Shown here: positions 8,068-15,870 of the stretch, piece after piece
Numbering within the stretch: the first letter of the stretch is position 1
Layout of the letters: each line of letters starts with the position of its first letter
Source: Candidatus Peribacteria bacterium
Lineage (GTDB): Bacteria; Patescibacteriota; Gracilibacteria; Peribacterales; Peribacteraceae
Reading direction: 5' to 3'
DNA: 34,881 bases
Assembly (NCBI GenBank): GCA_943357915.1
Contig: CALRGQ010000010.1
Location: 1-34,881, forward strand
The notes under the pieces: generated by a model
Told to the model about the DNA's origin: nothing
Seen by the model: the letters and a program-made list of their open reading frames with translations, nothing else
Databases searched by the model: none
Position numbers and translations under genes: made by a program

Positions 8068-9345
8068 CTAATCATTATTCCAAGCATCACCATCTCCTTC
8101 TTTCCAACCACCATCCCCTCTAGCCGAATCAGCGTATGACGGTCGGTTAGAATCATTTTTACCTTGCCCCGCAAGCTTGCGAAATGCATCAATGAAAGTT
8201 CGTGGATCATTAGGATCGTATCCCGCATCGAGTAGGACACTCATATTATCCCCTGTATCATCGTGCGGGGGCCGTAAACGACGAACCAAGCTGCGAATAT
8301 CAGTTACCAACTTTTTTAATTCAGGAACACTGATCGCATATTGTATCGATATCTCTGATGATATGAGCGGCGCGATTCGTGGGAAGCTGTCAGCCTTTCG
8401 CGAGCCTGATGCTACTTTGATGATGTGATCAGCCAACCATGTGGTAGAACCACGGAATGTTTCGTTGGGTTTTTTTCCTGAATAATTCTCTGCTTGTACC
8501 GTTATTCTTACCGGACGTTCGCCGAAAAGATGAATTGCCGGATCTCTAATGACCCCTCGAGCTGGTATGGCTGAATTATCTGGTGTGGTCGGCACCATTT
8601 GAGCATCTGAGGATGCTAGCTGATTCAGTTCGGAAGATTTGGATGCGTCGGTAGGATTTTCTTGAACAGGCGTTCTTGAAGCATCAGCACCAGTTGCTTG
8701 GCTTACGTCTGGGGACGTTTGTTCAGAATGGACTCCTCGCTCTGCATTCTCATCATAGAGACGTATTTCAGCAGACGAATGCTTTCTATCCTGCGCTGCT
8801 TCTACATGGGCATCCAAGAGCGCACGGCTTCCTCCGTCTGCGGCGCTATCTTCAATATCACTTTTTGTTGGCTTGCCCACATCATATTCCCTTGCATCTC
8901 GAGCAAATGCACTGTTGTGTTTACTGTGATGCTCTAGATCAAAAAGGATAGATGCTCTTCGTACTTCTTCATCGAATTCAGGAGTCGTAGCATCAGGAGT
9001 TTTTATCATGTCTCTCATGATTCCATCGTCTTTAAGAAGTACTTGAAGTGCGCTGCGTGTTTGCCTGAGAAGACGAACACCAATAAATGCATCCTCATAT
9101 CCTCCTTCTGGATCTGCATACGGTAATGCAGTGATGAAATCAGCAGCGCGATCTCCAGCCTGTTGAATAATTGATAAATAAGTGTTTACGACATTCACGA
9201 CAGCAGTTTCAAAATCTTCACCAAAAGCATCACGAAGCTTTAGATCTGCATAATAATCAAGAGCTGCAAAATTTGGAGAAGGCATATCCAGGGGGCTCAT
9301 GTAAAAATTATTATACATTTGTAAAGAATGGTCAAGTATTGACAT
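8068..9345 (-). CDS. Hypothetical protein, disordered middle
   Basis: I do not recognise this 425-aa protein. The N-terminal third (from LDYYADLKLRDAFGEDFE) and a later part (IQYAISVPELKKLVTDIRSLVRRL) look helical. The centre, roughly residues 140-270, is rich in Ser, Asp, Ala, Gln and Thr and probably disordered. The C-terminus is Gly/Asp-rich and ends in WNND. No signal peptide or membrane helix is seen. The frame opens at 9420, but that start would overlap the divergent gene; ATG 9345 (MSILDHSL) leaves a 46-bp divergent promoter region. The gene ends 24 bp from the tRNA, facing it. Its divergent partner at 9392 is also unknown. Confidence 0.6.
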   Translation of the reverse strand: MSILDHSLQMYNNFYMSPLDMPSPNFAALDYYADLKLRDAFGEDFETAVVNVVNTYLSIIQQAGDRAADFITALPYADPEGGYEDAFIGVRLLRQTRSALQVLLKDDGIMRDMIKTPDATTPEFDEEVRRASILFDLEHHSKHNSAFARDAREYDVGKPTKSDIEDSAADGGSRALLDAHVEAAQDRKHSSAEIRLYDENAERGVHSEQTSPDVSQATGADASRTPVQENPTDASKSSELNQLASSDAQMVPTTPDNSAIPARGVIRDPAIHLFGERPVRITVQAENYSGKKPNETFRGSTTWLADHIIKVASGSRKADSFPRIAPLISSEISIQYAISVPELKKLVTDIRSLVRRLRPPHDDTGDNMSVLLDAGYDPNDPRTFIDAFRKLAGQGKNDSNRPSYADSARGDGGWKEGDGDAWNND

Positions 9346-9391
9346 AATCTCAATAAGATTTAATATCTGTTTTCTATTATTCCGATTCAAT

Positions 9392-10120
9392 ATGCTTCTA
9401 GAGAAACCTGACGATGGCACTGAAATAGTAGAAACAACGCCTGAGTCGCGTCGTGATGACGCTTGGAACGGATTGCAAGAATTTATAAAACAAAAGGATT
9501 GTGACTCTGAACCTTTTCAGAGGGCTCTTGTTGATTTTGCGAGAGCGCACATCGATATTCTCATCGCTGAACATCTTTCCAGTAAGGATGTTGCACCATA
9601 CGAATTTGTCAGAGATACGATGGCAAAGTTGTTTAAGCCACGCGAGGAACTTGATTTTAGGAGTAAAATTTTTCGTCAGATTCGTGCTGTAGTCACAAAC
9701 GAGGCGGCTATGAGAGCTCTGAAAAATAGCGAGCAGAGAACTGGAGATAGTATGTTAGGTCGAAACACAGTTCGCCATTCACACGAAGATTTGGTTACAG
9801 GAATTATCGGTACGTTAGTATCTCATTCAGCTGACGAAAACCTTGATCTAGATCCTTATCGTACTATTAACAACGAGCTTAGCAACGTTCTGGATCCGAT
9901 CGAAATGGAAATGGCTGTTGCTCGTATTGTGAGTGAAGTAACAAGTAGACTGATCACAGCTGCGGCGCCAGTCACTGCTTCTGACACTACAGAAGAAAAA
10001 ATACTGGTGCAGCGTGGGGACGTTGGTATATGGATTCACAGATATCAGTTAGCGCCTTATGACAGAGTGATTCCCACTGCGACTCCTTCGACTAAGGATG
10101 CCGCCTCAGTAGTCGAATAG
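9392..10120 (+). CDS. Hypothetical protein
   Basis: A 242-aa protein that I do not recognise. It is predicted to be mostly helical and acidic, with no signal peptide, membrane segment or clear motif. The stretch FRSKIFRQIRAVVTNEAAMRAL and the later NNELSNVLDPIEMEMAVARIVSEV look like amphipathic helices. TATTAT at 9375-9380 suggests transcription starts about 5 nt before ATG 9392. It is divergent from the other unknown gene, and the pair sits between tRNA-Val and the flavodoxin gene. Like its partner it appears more AT-rich in the 5' part than the neighbouring metabolic genes. Confidence 0.65.
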   Translation: MLLEKPDDGTEIVETTPESRRDDAWNGLQEFIKQKDCDSEPFQRALVDFARAHIDILIAEHLSSKDVAPYEFVRDTMAKLFKPREELDFRSKIFRQIRAVVTNEAAMRALKNSEQRTGDSMLGRNTVRHSHEDLVTGIIGTLVSHSADENLDLDPYRTINNELSNVLDPIEMEMAVARIVSEVTSRLITAAAPVTASDTTEEKILVQRGDVGIWIHRYQLAPYDRVIPTATPSTKDAASVVE

Positions 10121-10161
10121 CTACAGTAGAAAATTCCCTTTCGATTCTTCCGCACACTCCA

Positions 10162-10172
10162 CCCCCCCCCCC
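10162..10172. repeat. Homopolymer run of 11 C
   Basis: A C11 tract lies in the 103-bp spacer, 40 bp upstream of the flavodoxin -10 hexamer. It is a slippage-prone site, and its true length could also be misread in sequencing. Confidence 0.7.
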
Positions 10173-10211
10173 GTCTTTCTCAGTAGAGCGTGTTTCCCAT
10201 GAGCACAGTGG

Positions 10212-10217
10212 TATACT
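10212..10217 (+). promoter_or_regulatory. -10 hexamer TATACT of the flavodoxin gene, leaderless
   Basis: TATACT ends at 10217. Position +1 is then 10224, the A of the start codon, so the mRNA would be exactly leaderless. Confidence 0.55.
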
Positions 10218-10223
10218 GCCATC

Positions 10224-10712
10224 ATGATCCGGACACTGACTATCATCTATACAACCGGAACAGGTCATACCGAATTTGTCGTTGATACAGTCATCACCGC
10301 TCTCGCGGTTTCTAATCCCGATATTCGCGTCATCAAACAACGTGCTGAAATTTCCAAACCGGAAGACCTCACGAAAAGTGATGCGCTTATATTGGCCTGC
10401 GGAACGTGGAATACAAACAACGTGGAAGGAATGCTCAGCCCCTATATGCATGATCTTCTTGCTGTACGAGCAACCACAGAAGACCTGAAAGGCATACCTG
10501 CCGCAGTGATAGGCCTTGGTGACGAGCGATATTTTTTCACAGCCAAAGCCGCAGACAGACTTATGGAATATCTGAGTGTGCATAACGCCAAGGTGCTACT
10601 GCCTGCGCTGAAAATCGTGAACGACCCCTTTGATCAGACAAAAAAAATCCAGGACTGGGCAAAAGAATTTTCCTCCGCTCTCTCCAAACTTCCAGCTTCT
10701 ATCGATGCATAA
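10224..10712 (+). CDS. Flavodoxin
   Basis: A small FMN-binding electron carrier. The FMN phosphate loop is TTGTGHTE (residues 10-17) after the first strand. The second flavin loop is ACGTWNTNNVEG, where a Trp probably stacks on the isoalloxazine, and the third is GLGDERYFFTAKAADRL. The length of 162 aa suits a long-chain type flavodoxin. It lies 36 bp upstream of a 2-oxoacid oxidoreductase operon on the same strand, so it is probably the electron acceptor or donor of that enzyme, which carries no ferredoxin-type subunit here (inference from context). Confidence 0.9.
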   Translation: MIRTLTIIYTTGTGHTEFVVDTVITALAVSNPDIRVIKQRAEISKPEDLTKSDALILACGTWNTNNVEGMLSPYMHDLLAVRATTEDLKGIPAAVIGLGDERYFFTAKAADRLMEYLSVHNAKVLLPALKIVNDPFDQTKKIQDWAKEFSSALSKLPASIDA

Positions 10713-10713
10713 T

Positions 10714-10741
10714 TTTTCACTTTTCACTTTTCACTTTTCGT
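10714..10741. repeat. Heptanucleotide tract (TTTTCAC)n
   Basis: Three perfect TTTTCAC units followed by TTTTCGT fill the spacer between flavodoxin and the oxidoreductase gene. The same unit, as CACTTTT, occurs upstream of glyA. Confidence 0.85.
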
Positions 10742-10748
10742 TTCTGCA

Positions 10749-12539
10749 ATGAATCGCGTATCGCTGAAAATCGTTGGCTCGTCAGGACAAGGCCTAGATT
10801 CGATGGGCGATATTGTGGCGAAGGCACTCAAACGGAGCGGTTACTGTGTTTTTGGCTATCGCGAGTATCCGTCACTCATCAAAGGCGGACATGCCAGTTT
10901 TCAGCTCGATGCTTCAAACCAGAAGATCGAGAGTACGGAAACCAAAGTGAACGTTGTCATCGCGTTCAATCACCATGTGCTGGAGAAGAACATTCCGGAT
11001 CTGAAACCGGGAGGCATCCTTATTCACTCAACACCCAACTGGAAATTCCCGACTGCTGATCAGAAACTCATCGATCGCTTGAGCCTCAGTATCGTGTATC
11101 TGCCAGTCGAAGAAATTCTCACGAAACTCGGTGCTAAACCAGTTCTGACAAACGTGCTGCTCACCGCATTCGTCTGGGCAATGCTTGGTCAGAATATCGA
11201 CACACTCAAAAAAATGGTCGGTGAGAGATTCGCAAAGAAGAAAGATCTTCTCGACTTGAATATGCGCTGCATCGATGAAGGTTCCAGGTTACAAAAAGAA
11301 CATAAACTTTCGGTTGCGATGCCAAAGCCCAAGAAAGAGTGGGAGAAATGCCTGATGATCCCCGGTAGTAAAGCGATGGGTCTCGGCACGGTGCATGCTG
11401 GTGTGCGTGTGTACGCCGGATACCCCATGACGCCGAGCTCTCCCCTTCTTTCGTATATTGCCGATATCCAGAACCGGACGGGCATGGTCATTAAACAAGC
11501 AGAAGATGAAATCACGGCCGCGCAGTTTGTCTCAGGCGCCATGCTTATGGGCACTCGAGCACTGACCGGCACCTCAGGAGGCGGCTTTGATCTTATGAGC
11601 GAGACTGTTTCTCTCAATGCGATCATCGAAAATCCGACGGTCTTTGTTCTGGCTCAGCGCCCAGGTCCTGCAACTGGTCTACCGACATGGACTGGCCAAG
11701 GTGACTTGCTGATGGCCATCGGAACATCGCACGGAGAATTCGCACGTTGCGTCATGTCAGTGTCGAACGCAGAAGATTCATTTTATCTCGTGAACGACGC
11801 ATTTAATATTGCCGAGAAATACCAGATCAGCGTGATTTTGATGACTGATAAGCAAACAATGGAAGCGCTGTATACCGAAAAGCCCTATGACCTCACAAAA
11901 ATCGTGATCGACAGAGGTTCACTGGTCACCGATCCTGCGAAACTAAAAAAGCTAAAATCTACCGATCGTTACGATCCGAATGCAAAAGACGGCATTTCGC
12001 CGAGATGGCTCCCCGGAGCCAAGGCTGCGACATATGTGGCCCAAGGCGATGAGCATAATGCCGAAGGAAGCGTGGATGAAAGTGCCGACAATGCAGTGCA
12101 ACAAATGAATAAACGGATGCGAAAACAAGACGCGCTGAAAACAGCGTTGCCGGAACCGGAACTGTATCGAGTGGAAAGTGGAAAGTTGAAAGTGGAAAGT
12201 GCTGATTGGAGTCCGGACGTTTTACTCATCGGATGGGGAAGTACAAAATCAGTCGTTCTCGATGTCCTTAAGAGCTCAGGACTCACAACTCAAAATTCAA
12301 AACTCTCTATCGGCTATCTGCATTTCACATACCTCTGGCCACTGAAGACCGAAAAATTCGAGAAGCTCACAAAGACAGCGAAAAAAACGATCCTGATCGA
12401 GGGAAACTTTCAAGGTCAGCTCGGCGTTCTACTCAGACAAGAGACTGGAATCAAGATTCATGACCGTATTCTCAAATATGACGGACGACCGTTTTTCTAC
12501 GATGAGCTTTTGAATCTGATTTCAAAACATCTTTCGTAG
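10749..12539 (+). CDS. 2-oxoacid:acceptor oxidoreductase, fused gamma-alpha subunit
   Basis: A catalytic subunit of a pyruvate or 2-oxoglutarate ferredoxin/flavodoxin oxidoreductase, which decarboxylates 2-oxoacids to acyl-CoA. Residues 1-190 are the gamma domain (SSGQGLDSMGDIVAKAL, EYPSLIKGGHASFQ). Residues from about 200 are the alpha pyrimidine domain (GSKAMGLGTVHAGVRVYAGYPMTPSSP, EDEITAAQFVSGA, GTSGGGFDLMSE), and after about 490 comes the C-terminal domain (DVLLIGWGSTKSVV, HFTYLWPL). The 596-aa gamma-alpha fusion is the usual two-subunit form. Two heptanucleotide tracts are read as coding sequence (12171-12198 and 12281-12308), placing VESGKLKVES and TTQNSKLS in the C-terminal part. The specific 2-oxoacid is not clear. 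The beta subunit follows after 53 bp. Confidence 0.92.
   Translation: MNRVSLKIVGSSGQGLDSMGDIVAKALKRSGYCVFGYREYPSLIKGGHASFQLDASNQKIESTETKVNVVIAFNHHVLEKNIPDLKPGGILIHSTPNWKFPTADQKLIDRLSLSIVYLPVEEILTKLGAKPVLTNVLLTAFVWAMLGQNIDTLKKMVGERFAKKKDLLDLNMRCIDEGSRLQKEHKLSVAMPKPKKEWEKCLMIPGSKAMGLGTVHAGVRVYAGYPMTPSSPLLSYIADIQNRTGMVIKQAEDEITAAQFVSGAMLMGTRALTGTSGGGFDLMSETVSLNAIIENPTVFVLAQRPGPATGLPTWTGQGDLLMAIGTSHGEFARCVMSVSNAEDSFYLVNDAFNIAEKYQISVILMTDKQTMEALYTEKPYDLTKIVIDRGSLVTDPAKLKKLKSTDRYDPNAKDGISPRWLPGAKAATYVAQGDEHNAEGSVDESADNAVQQMNKRMRKQDALKTALPEPELYRVESGKLKVESADWSPDVLLIGWGSTKSVVLDVLKSSGLTTQNSKLSIGYLHFTYLWPLKTEKFEKLTKTAKKTILIEGNFQGQLGVLLRQETGIKIHDRILKYDGRPFFYDELLNLISKHLS
12171..12198. repeat. Heptanucleotide tract (GTGGAAA)n inside a coding region
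   Basis: The units are GTGGAAA, GTGGAAA, GTTGAAA and GTGGAAA, read in frame in the gamma-alpha subunit gene. The unit differs by one base from the reverse complement of TTTTCAC at 10714. Confidence 0.8.
12281..12308. repeat. Degenerate heptanucleotide tract (ACTCAAA)n inside a coding region
   Basis: The units are ACTCACA, ACTCAAA, ATTCAAA and ACTCTCT, 110 bp after the previous tract and in the same gene. Confidence 0.65.
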
Positions 12540-12564
12540 AGACGTGCGCGCCGCCCGTCTCTAC
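12536..12564. repeat. Dispersed palindrome, copy A (GTAGAGACG arms)
   Basis: Perfect 9-bp arms GTAGAGACG and CGTCTCTAC flank an 11-nt GC-rich centre. The left arm includes the stop codon of the gamma-alpha gene. The first 13 bases (GTAGAGACGTGCG) recur at 27814, so this is a dispersed REP-like element rather than a dedicated terminator. It separates two subunit genes that need cotranscription. Confidence 0.8.
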
Positions 12565-12570
12565 TGCTAC

Positions 12571-12591
12571 CCGCTAACCGTTTTCCGCTCA
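12571..12591. repeat. Three degenerate heptamers before the beta subunit gene
   Basis: CCGCTAA, CCGTTTT and CCGCTCA lie directly upstream of ATG 12593. Confidence 0.4.
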
Positions 12592-12592
12592 C

Positions 12593-13480
12593 ATGCCCAT
12601 CAAACTCGACGCCAACGGCCCCGTCATGAAAGACTTCCACTCCGAGAACCGCTGCACGTGGTGTGACGGCTGCGGCAACTACGGCATCTGGACTGGCGTG
12701 AAATCTGCACTCACGGAACTCGGCATAGCACCGGATCAGTGTCTGCTCTGTTTCGATGTCGGTTGCCACGGCAACGGCAGTGATAAACTAAAGGGCTACC
12801 GTTTTCACGGCTTACATGGCCGCGTTCTGCCGTTTGCGGCTGGGGCGAAACTTGCGAATCCAAAACTGCCGGTCATTGCCTTCGGCGGCGATGGCGCCAG
12901 TTTTTCGGAAGGCATCGGTCATCTAGTCCATGCAGTCCGCAGTCATTATCCGATCACATTCGTTCTGCACAACAACGGTAACTACGGCCTAACGACCGGC
13001 CAGTCCAGCTCACTCACGCCACAAGGACAGATCATGAACACTGCACCAAACAGCATGCCCGAGATGACACTAAATTCGATGGACTTTATTTTCTCACTAG
13101 AACCGACGTTCGTTGCCCGCGCGTTCTCTGGCGACATCAAACAAGTCACGTCAGTCTTAAAAGAAGCCATTCGTCACCGCGGCTTCGCATTCGTCGATAT
13201 TCTGCAGGCCTGTCCGACCTACAACAAGTTCGCAACGCACACGATGCTTCTGGAGAAATATTACAAAGTCGAGGATGAAAACCACGATACTTCAGATTTC
13301 AAAAAAGCCCGTGCTCTTGCTATCGATACTAGTCAGCGCATCGCAACCGGCATTTTGTACCGTAATGAAAATGTTCCCAATTTTTACGAACGGCTGGTAC
13401 CGCGTCAGGGCAAAACGACAACGCCCGTAGAAGAAGTAGAGAAATTTGATGTGACGGAGCTGATGCGGGATTTTTTGTAG
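12593..13480 (+). CDS. 2-oxoacid:acceptor oxidoreductase, beta (TPP-binding) subunit
   Basis: Binds thiamine diphosphate and a 4Fe-4S cluster and works with the preceding gamma-alpha subunit. The TPP motif starts at GGDG (residues 98-101) and continues to the HNNGNYGLTTGQ stretch (126-137). Likely cluster ligands are C24 and C27 (WCDGCGNYG), C58 (VGCHGNGSD) and C207 (QACPTYN). SFSEGIGHLVHAVRSHYP lies between the TPP segments. The 295 aa fit KorB/PorB-type beta subunits without a fused ferredoxin domain. No ribosome-binding site is visible. The gene converges with pdxT, one base apart. Confidence 0.93.
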   Translation: MPIKLDANGPVMKDFHSENRCTWCDGCGNYGIWTGVKSALTELGIAPDQCLLCFDVGCHGNGSDKLKGYRFHGLHGRVLPFAAGAKLANPKLPVIAFGGDGASFSEGIGHLVHAVRSHYPITFVLHNNGNYGLTTGQSSSLTPQGQIMNTAPNSMPEMTLNSMDFIFSLEPTFVARAFSGDIKQVTSVLKEAIRHRGFAFVDILQACPTYNKFATHTMLLEKYYKVEDENHDTSDFKKARALAIDTSQRIATGILYRNENVPNFYERLVPRQGKTTTPVEEVEKFDVTELMRDFL

Positions 13481-13481
13481 C

Positions 13482-14189
13482 CTAACGCGTCATCGCCAAA
13501 AACAATTTGTGTACTTCTGATGAAACTCGTACTTCCGCGTGGAACGTCCCAATCATCACATTTCCCTGACGAATCAGAACCGGTTCACCGCGAAATTTGG
13601 CAAGCACCTCAACATTTTTTCCAACATGTGTGATTTTCGGTGCGCGAATAAACGCGACTGGCACAGGCTTCTGAATGCCGGAAATCTTGAGCTCAGCCTC
13701 AAAGCTATCGATCTGCGTACCGTAAGCATTGCGCTCAAGCGTGGCATCGATCAATCCCAGTGTTTTAGGTGCATTCTTTCCAGTGACTTTTTTTGCGAGC
13801 AAGATTGCTCCAGCACAGGTGCCATACACGATGAGGCTCTCTGTGCCCCCTCCCCGGCGCTCTGGCGCCACCCCTCCCCCCTCCGGGTGGAGGGGAATGC
13901 TGTTTTTCTGAGCACTGTCTAACGAAGCTCCCCTCTCCCGGGACGGGAGAGGGGCAGGCCGCAGCCGGGGGAGAGGGCGTAAGGCTACCCTTCTCACAAT
14001 CTCCTTCCCCACCCCACTCTCCTGCAAAAATTTCCCAATCACCGTTGATTCGCCTCCCGGAATAATCAACGCCGAGACTTTCGACAAATCTTCCAATGAA
14101 CGAACCTCGATTGCGGGCACACGTAACGAATGCAACACCTGAATGTGCTCCGCGAAATCCCCCTGAAATGCGAGAACTCCAACAATCAT
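13482..14189 (-). CDS. pdxT: PdxT, glutaminase subunit of PLP synthase, with in-frame insertion
   Basis: Hydrolyses glutamine and channels ammonia to PdxS for pyridoxal 5'-phosphate synthesis. Family segments are VGVLAFQGDFAEHI at the N-terminus, IIPGGESTVIGKFL, the nucleophile loop YGTCAGAILLAKK (Cys125) and the C-terminal FHAEV (catalytic His-x-Glu). The protein is 235 aa against about 190-200 for the family. The excess is a stretch at about residues 69-117 rich in Pro, Arg and Gly, encoded by a GC-rich palindromic repeat just upstream of the nucleophile. All catalytic residues remain in frame, so the protein may still work. It starts 11 bp after pdxS. Confidence 0.93.
   Translation of the reverse strand: MIVGVLAFQGDFAEHIQVLHSLRVPAIEVRSLEDLSKVSALIIPGGESTVIGKFLQESGVGKEIVRRVALRPLPRLRPAPLPSRERGASLDSAQKNSIPLHPEGGGVAPERRGGGTESLIVYGTCAGAILLAKKVTGKNAPKTLGLIDATLERNAYGTQIDSFEAELKISGIQKPVPVAFIRAPKITHVGKNVEVLAKFRGEPVLIRQGNVMIGTFHAEVRVSSEVHKLFLAMTR
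13840..13990. repeat. GC-rich palindromic repeat inserted in frame in pdxT
   Basis: The segment holds several strong palindromes: CCCCTCTCCCG/CGGGAGAGGGG at 13930-13954 (11-bp perfect arms, 3-nt loop), CCCCTCC/GGAGGGG at 13878-13895, and GGCGC/GCGCC at 13856-13869. Its translation in the pdxT frame has no counterpart in the family. The insert keeps the reading frame. Confidence 0.75.
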
Positions 14190-14200
14190 ACCTACCTATT

Positions 14201-15076
14201 CTACCATCCTCTCTCCGACATTTTCGTGGGAAGATTCGCGATCTCCAACCCCGCCATCGCGCCCGTCAAACCGGTAGAGATCTGTAATAATTTCTTCGCA
14301 TCATTGTAATGCGTTGTCGCCTGGACGATGGCCTTTGCCATACGAGCCGGGTCTTTGGATTTGAAAATACCTGATCCGACAAAGACTCCCTCGGCTCCGA
14401 GTTCCATCAAAAGCGCTGCATCCGCCGGTGTTGCGATGCCTCCCGCAACGAATGTCACGACTGGCAAACGCTGAGCTTTCTTGACGTCACTGACAAGCTC
14501 AGGCGGAACGCGTTCTGCTACGGCAAACTTCTTGAGTTCTGCAGCTGTCATGGACTTAAGCGCTGCAATTTCGCCTTTGATGAGCTTAAGATGCCTAACT
14601 GCTTCAACAACGTTACCGGTGCCAGCCTCGCCTTTGGTACGAATCATGCATGCACCTTCAGCAATCCGACGAAGCGCCTCGCCGAGGTTGGTAGCGCCAC
14701 AGACAAATGGAATTTTTAACGCATTCTTATCAACATGATGAAACGGATCCGCGGGCGTGAGCACTTCCGACTCGTCAATAAAATCGACCGCCATCGCCTC
14801 CAGAATTCTGGCCTCTGCAGTGTGTCCAATGCGGATTTTGGCCATCACCGGAATCGAGACTGCTTTCTGAATCTGAGCAATCAACGAAGGATCACTCATG
14901 CGTGCTACGCCACCCTGAGCACGAATGTCGGATGGAACACGCTCCAGAGCCATGACAGCACACGCTCCAGCAGCTTCTGCAATTTTTGCCTGCTTCGCCG
15001 TCACCACGTCCATGATGACGCCGCCCTTGAGCATCTTTGCAAGATCAACGCCGGTGTGGTTGGTGAGTGTGAACAT
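14201..15076 (-). CDS. pdxS: PdxS, pyridoxal 5'-phosphate synthase lyase subunit
   Basis: Forms PLP from ribose 5-phosphate, glyceraldehyde 3-phosphate and ammonia, as a dodecameric TIM barrel with PdxT. The N-terminal GGVIMDVV supplies the catalytic Asp. MAKIRIGH and [11 protein letters not shown] carry the two Schiff-base lysines. [21 protein letters not shown] and [15 protein letters not shown] are near-invariant family segments. The length of 291 aa is normal. It lies between dcd (14 bp upstream) and pdxT (11 bp downstream), so the three genes look like one operon. No Shine-Dalgarno is visible. Confidence 0.98.
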   Translation of the reverse strand: MFTLTNHTGVDLAKMLKGGVIMDVVTAKQAKIAEAAGACAVMALERVPSDIRAQGGVARMSDPSLIAQIQKAVSIPVMAKIRIGHTAEARILEAMAVDFIDESEVLTPADPFHHVDKNALKIPFVCGATNLGEALRRIAEGACMIRTKGEAGTGNVVEAVRHLKLIKGEIAALKSMTAAELKKFAVAERVPPELVSDVKKAQRLPVVTFVAGGIATPADAALLMELGAEGVFVGSGIFKSKDPARMAKAIVQATTHYNDAKKLLQISTGLTGAMAGLEIANLPTKMSERGW

Positions 15077-15090
15077 CGTGTGAAGTAATA

Positions 15091-15702
15091 TTACAGCTGC
15101 TTGACTGATGAACCAACGAGCGCAGCAAATTCAGGGTCGATACTAAGTCTGCTTTCTTCGGGTAATACCTGATTCTGATACTTACTGTGTGGTTTGAGGT
15201 TATACGGCGTTTCGGCTGGAGACGTCATCATCTCAAACGCGAGCTGACACACACGCATGCCCGGATATAACGCAACCGGCAGACGGTTCAGGTTACTAAT
15301 CTCAAGCGTTATCGTTCCGACGAAACCAGGATCTACGAAGCCAGCCGTAGAATGCACGATGATACCAAGTCGCCCGAGCGAGCTTCTGCCCTCCACACGT
15401 ACAACCAAGTCATCCGGAACCGTGATCTTCTCCTGTGTGACACCCAAAATGAATTCTCCAGGCTGTACGATGAACGGCTCGCCATCTGGGATCGTAATAA
15501 TCCGCATATTCTGCGCAAACGTCTTTGGGTTCTTCGGGTCTAATACGGCATATTTGCTGTGTTCGTAGACTTTGAAGACGTTTCCAAGCCTCAGGTCCAT
15601 GCTCGACGCATGAATGTACTGAAAGAGTTCCGCTTGATTGGACTCGATTTTCACGCGTCCGGATGCGATGGCCTTCTTGATGTCTCTATCGGACAAAATC
15701 AT
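15091..15702 (-). CDS. dcd: dCTP deaminase
   Basis: A trimeric enzyme that deaminates dCTP, in the pyrimidine route to dTTP. The 203 aa show [60 protein letters not shown] (with the catalytic Glu in its C-terminal part) and [11 protein letters not shown], all dCTP deaminase/dUTPase-fold segments. Whether it is mono- or bifunctional cannot be decided by eye. I chose ATG 15702 (MILSDRDI). The frame is open to 15831, but that upstream part is a translated intergenic repeat (PPRFPPSLLAPLRSYGG). It is the first gene of dcd-pdxS-pdxT. Confidence 0.95.
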   Translation of the reverse strand: MILSDRDIKKAIASGRVKIESNQAELFQYIHASSMDLRLGNVFKVYEHSKYAVLDPKNPKTFAQNMRIITIPDGEPFIVQPGEFILGVTQEKITVPDDLVVRVEGRSSLGRLGIIVHSTAGFVDPGFVGTITLEISNLNRLPVALYPGMRVCQLAFEMMTSPAETPYNLKPHSKYQNQVLPEESRLSIDPEFAALVGSSVKQL

Positions 15703-15726
15703 AAATGTGAGGAGTGAGGAGGCCTG

Positions 15727-15766
15727 CCCTCCATAGCTCCGAAGCGGAGCTAGGAGCGACGGAGGG
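15727..15766. repeat. Intergenic nested palindrome upstream of dcd
   Basis: The inner stem is AGCTCCG (15735-15741) with CGGAGCT (15745-15751). The outer arms are CCCTCC (15727-15732) and GGAGGG (15761-15766). It lies between dcd and the divergent gene at 15871 and looks like a dispersed repeat rather than an operator. Confidence 0.65.
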
Positions 15767-15855
15767 AACCGAGGAGGCAAGACTACCACACGCAAGCCAC
15801 GCGCGAGAATAGGAAAATTGCAATGCAACACGCGGGCGTAAAAACCAAAAAAGAC

Positions 15856-15861
15856 TATACT
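15856..15861 (+). promoter_or_regulatory. -10 hexamer TATACT, near-leaderless
   Basis: The hexamer ends 9 nt before ATG 15871, implying a 3-nt leader. It decides the choice of that start. Confidence 0.45.
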
Positions 15862-15870
15862 GAGCCTCCC

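Noticed and set aside
8001-8240. Minus-strand ORF overlapping tRNA-Val
   Set aside because: It crosses the tRNA and is a frame shadow of the gene at 8068-9345.
8045-10220. Integrated island with attachment sites at tRNA-Val
   Set aside because: I saw no second copy of the tRNA 3' end near 10120-10220 and no integrase gene.
15703-15831. N-terminal extension of dCTP deaminase
   Set aside because: It is the translation of an intergenic palindromic repeat, and the enzyme family starts with MILSDRDI-like sequence.
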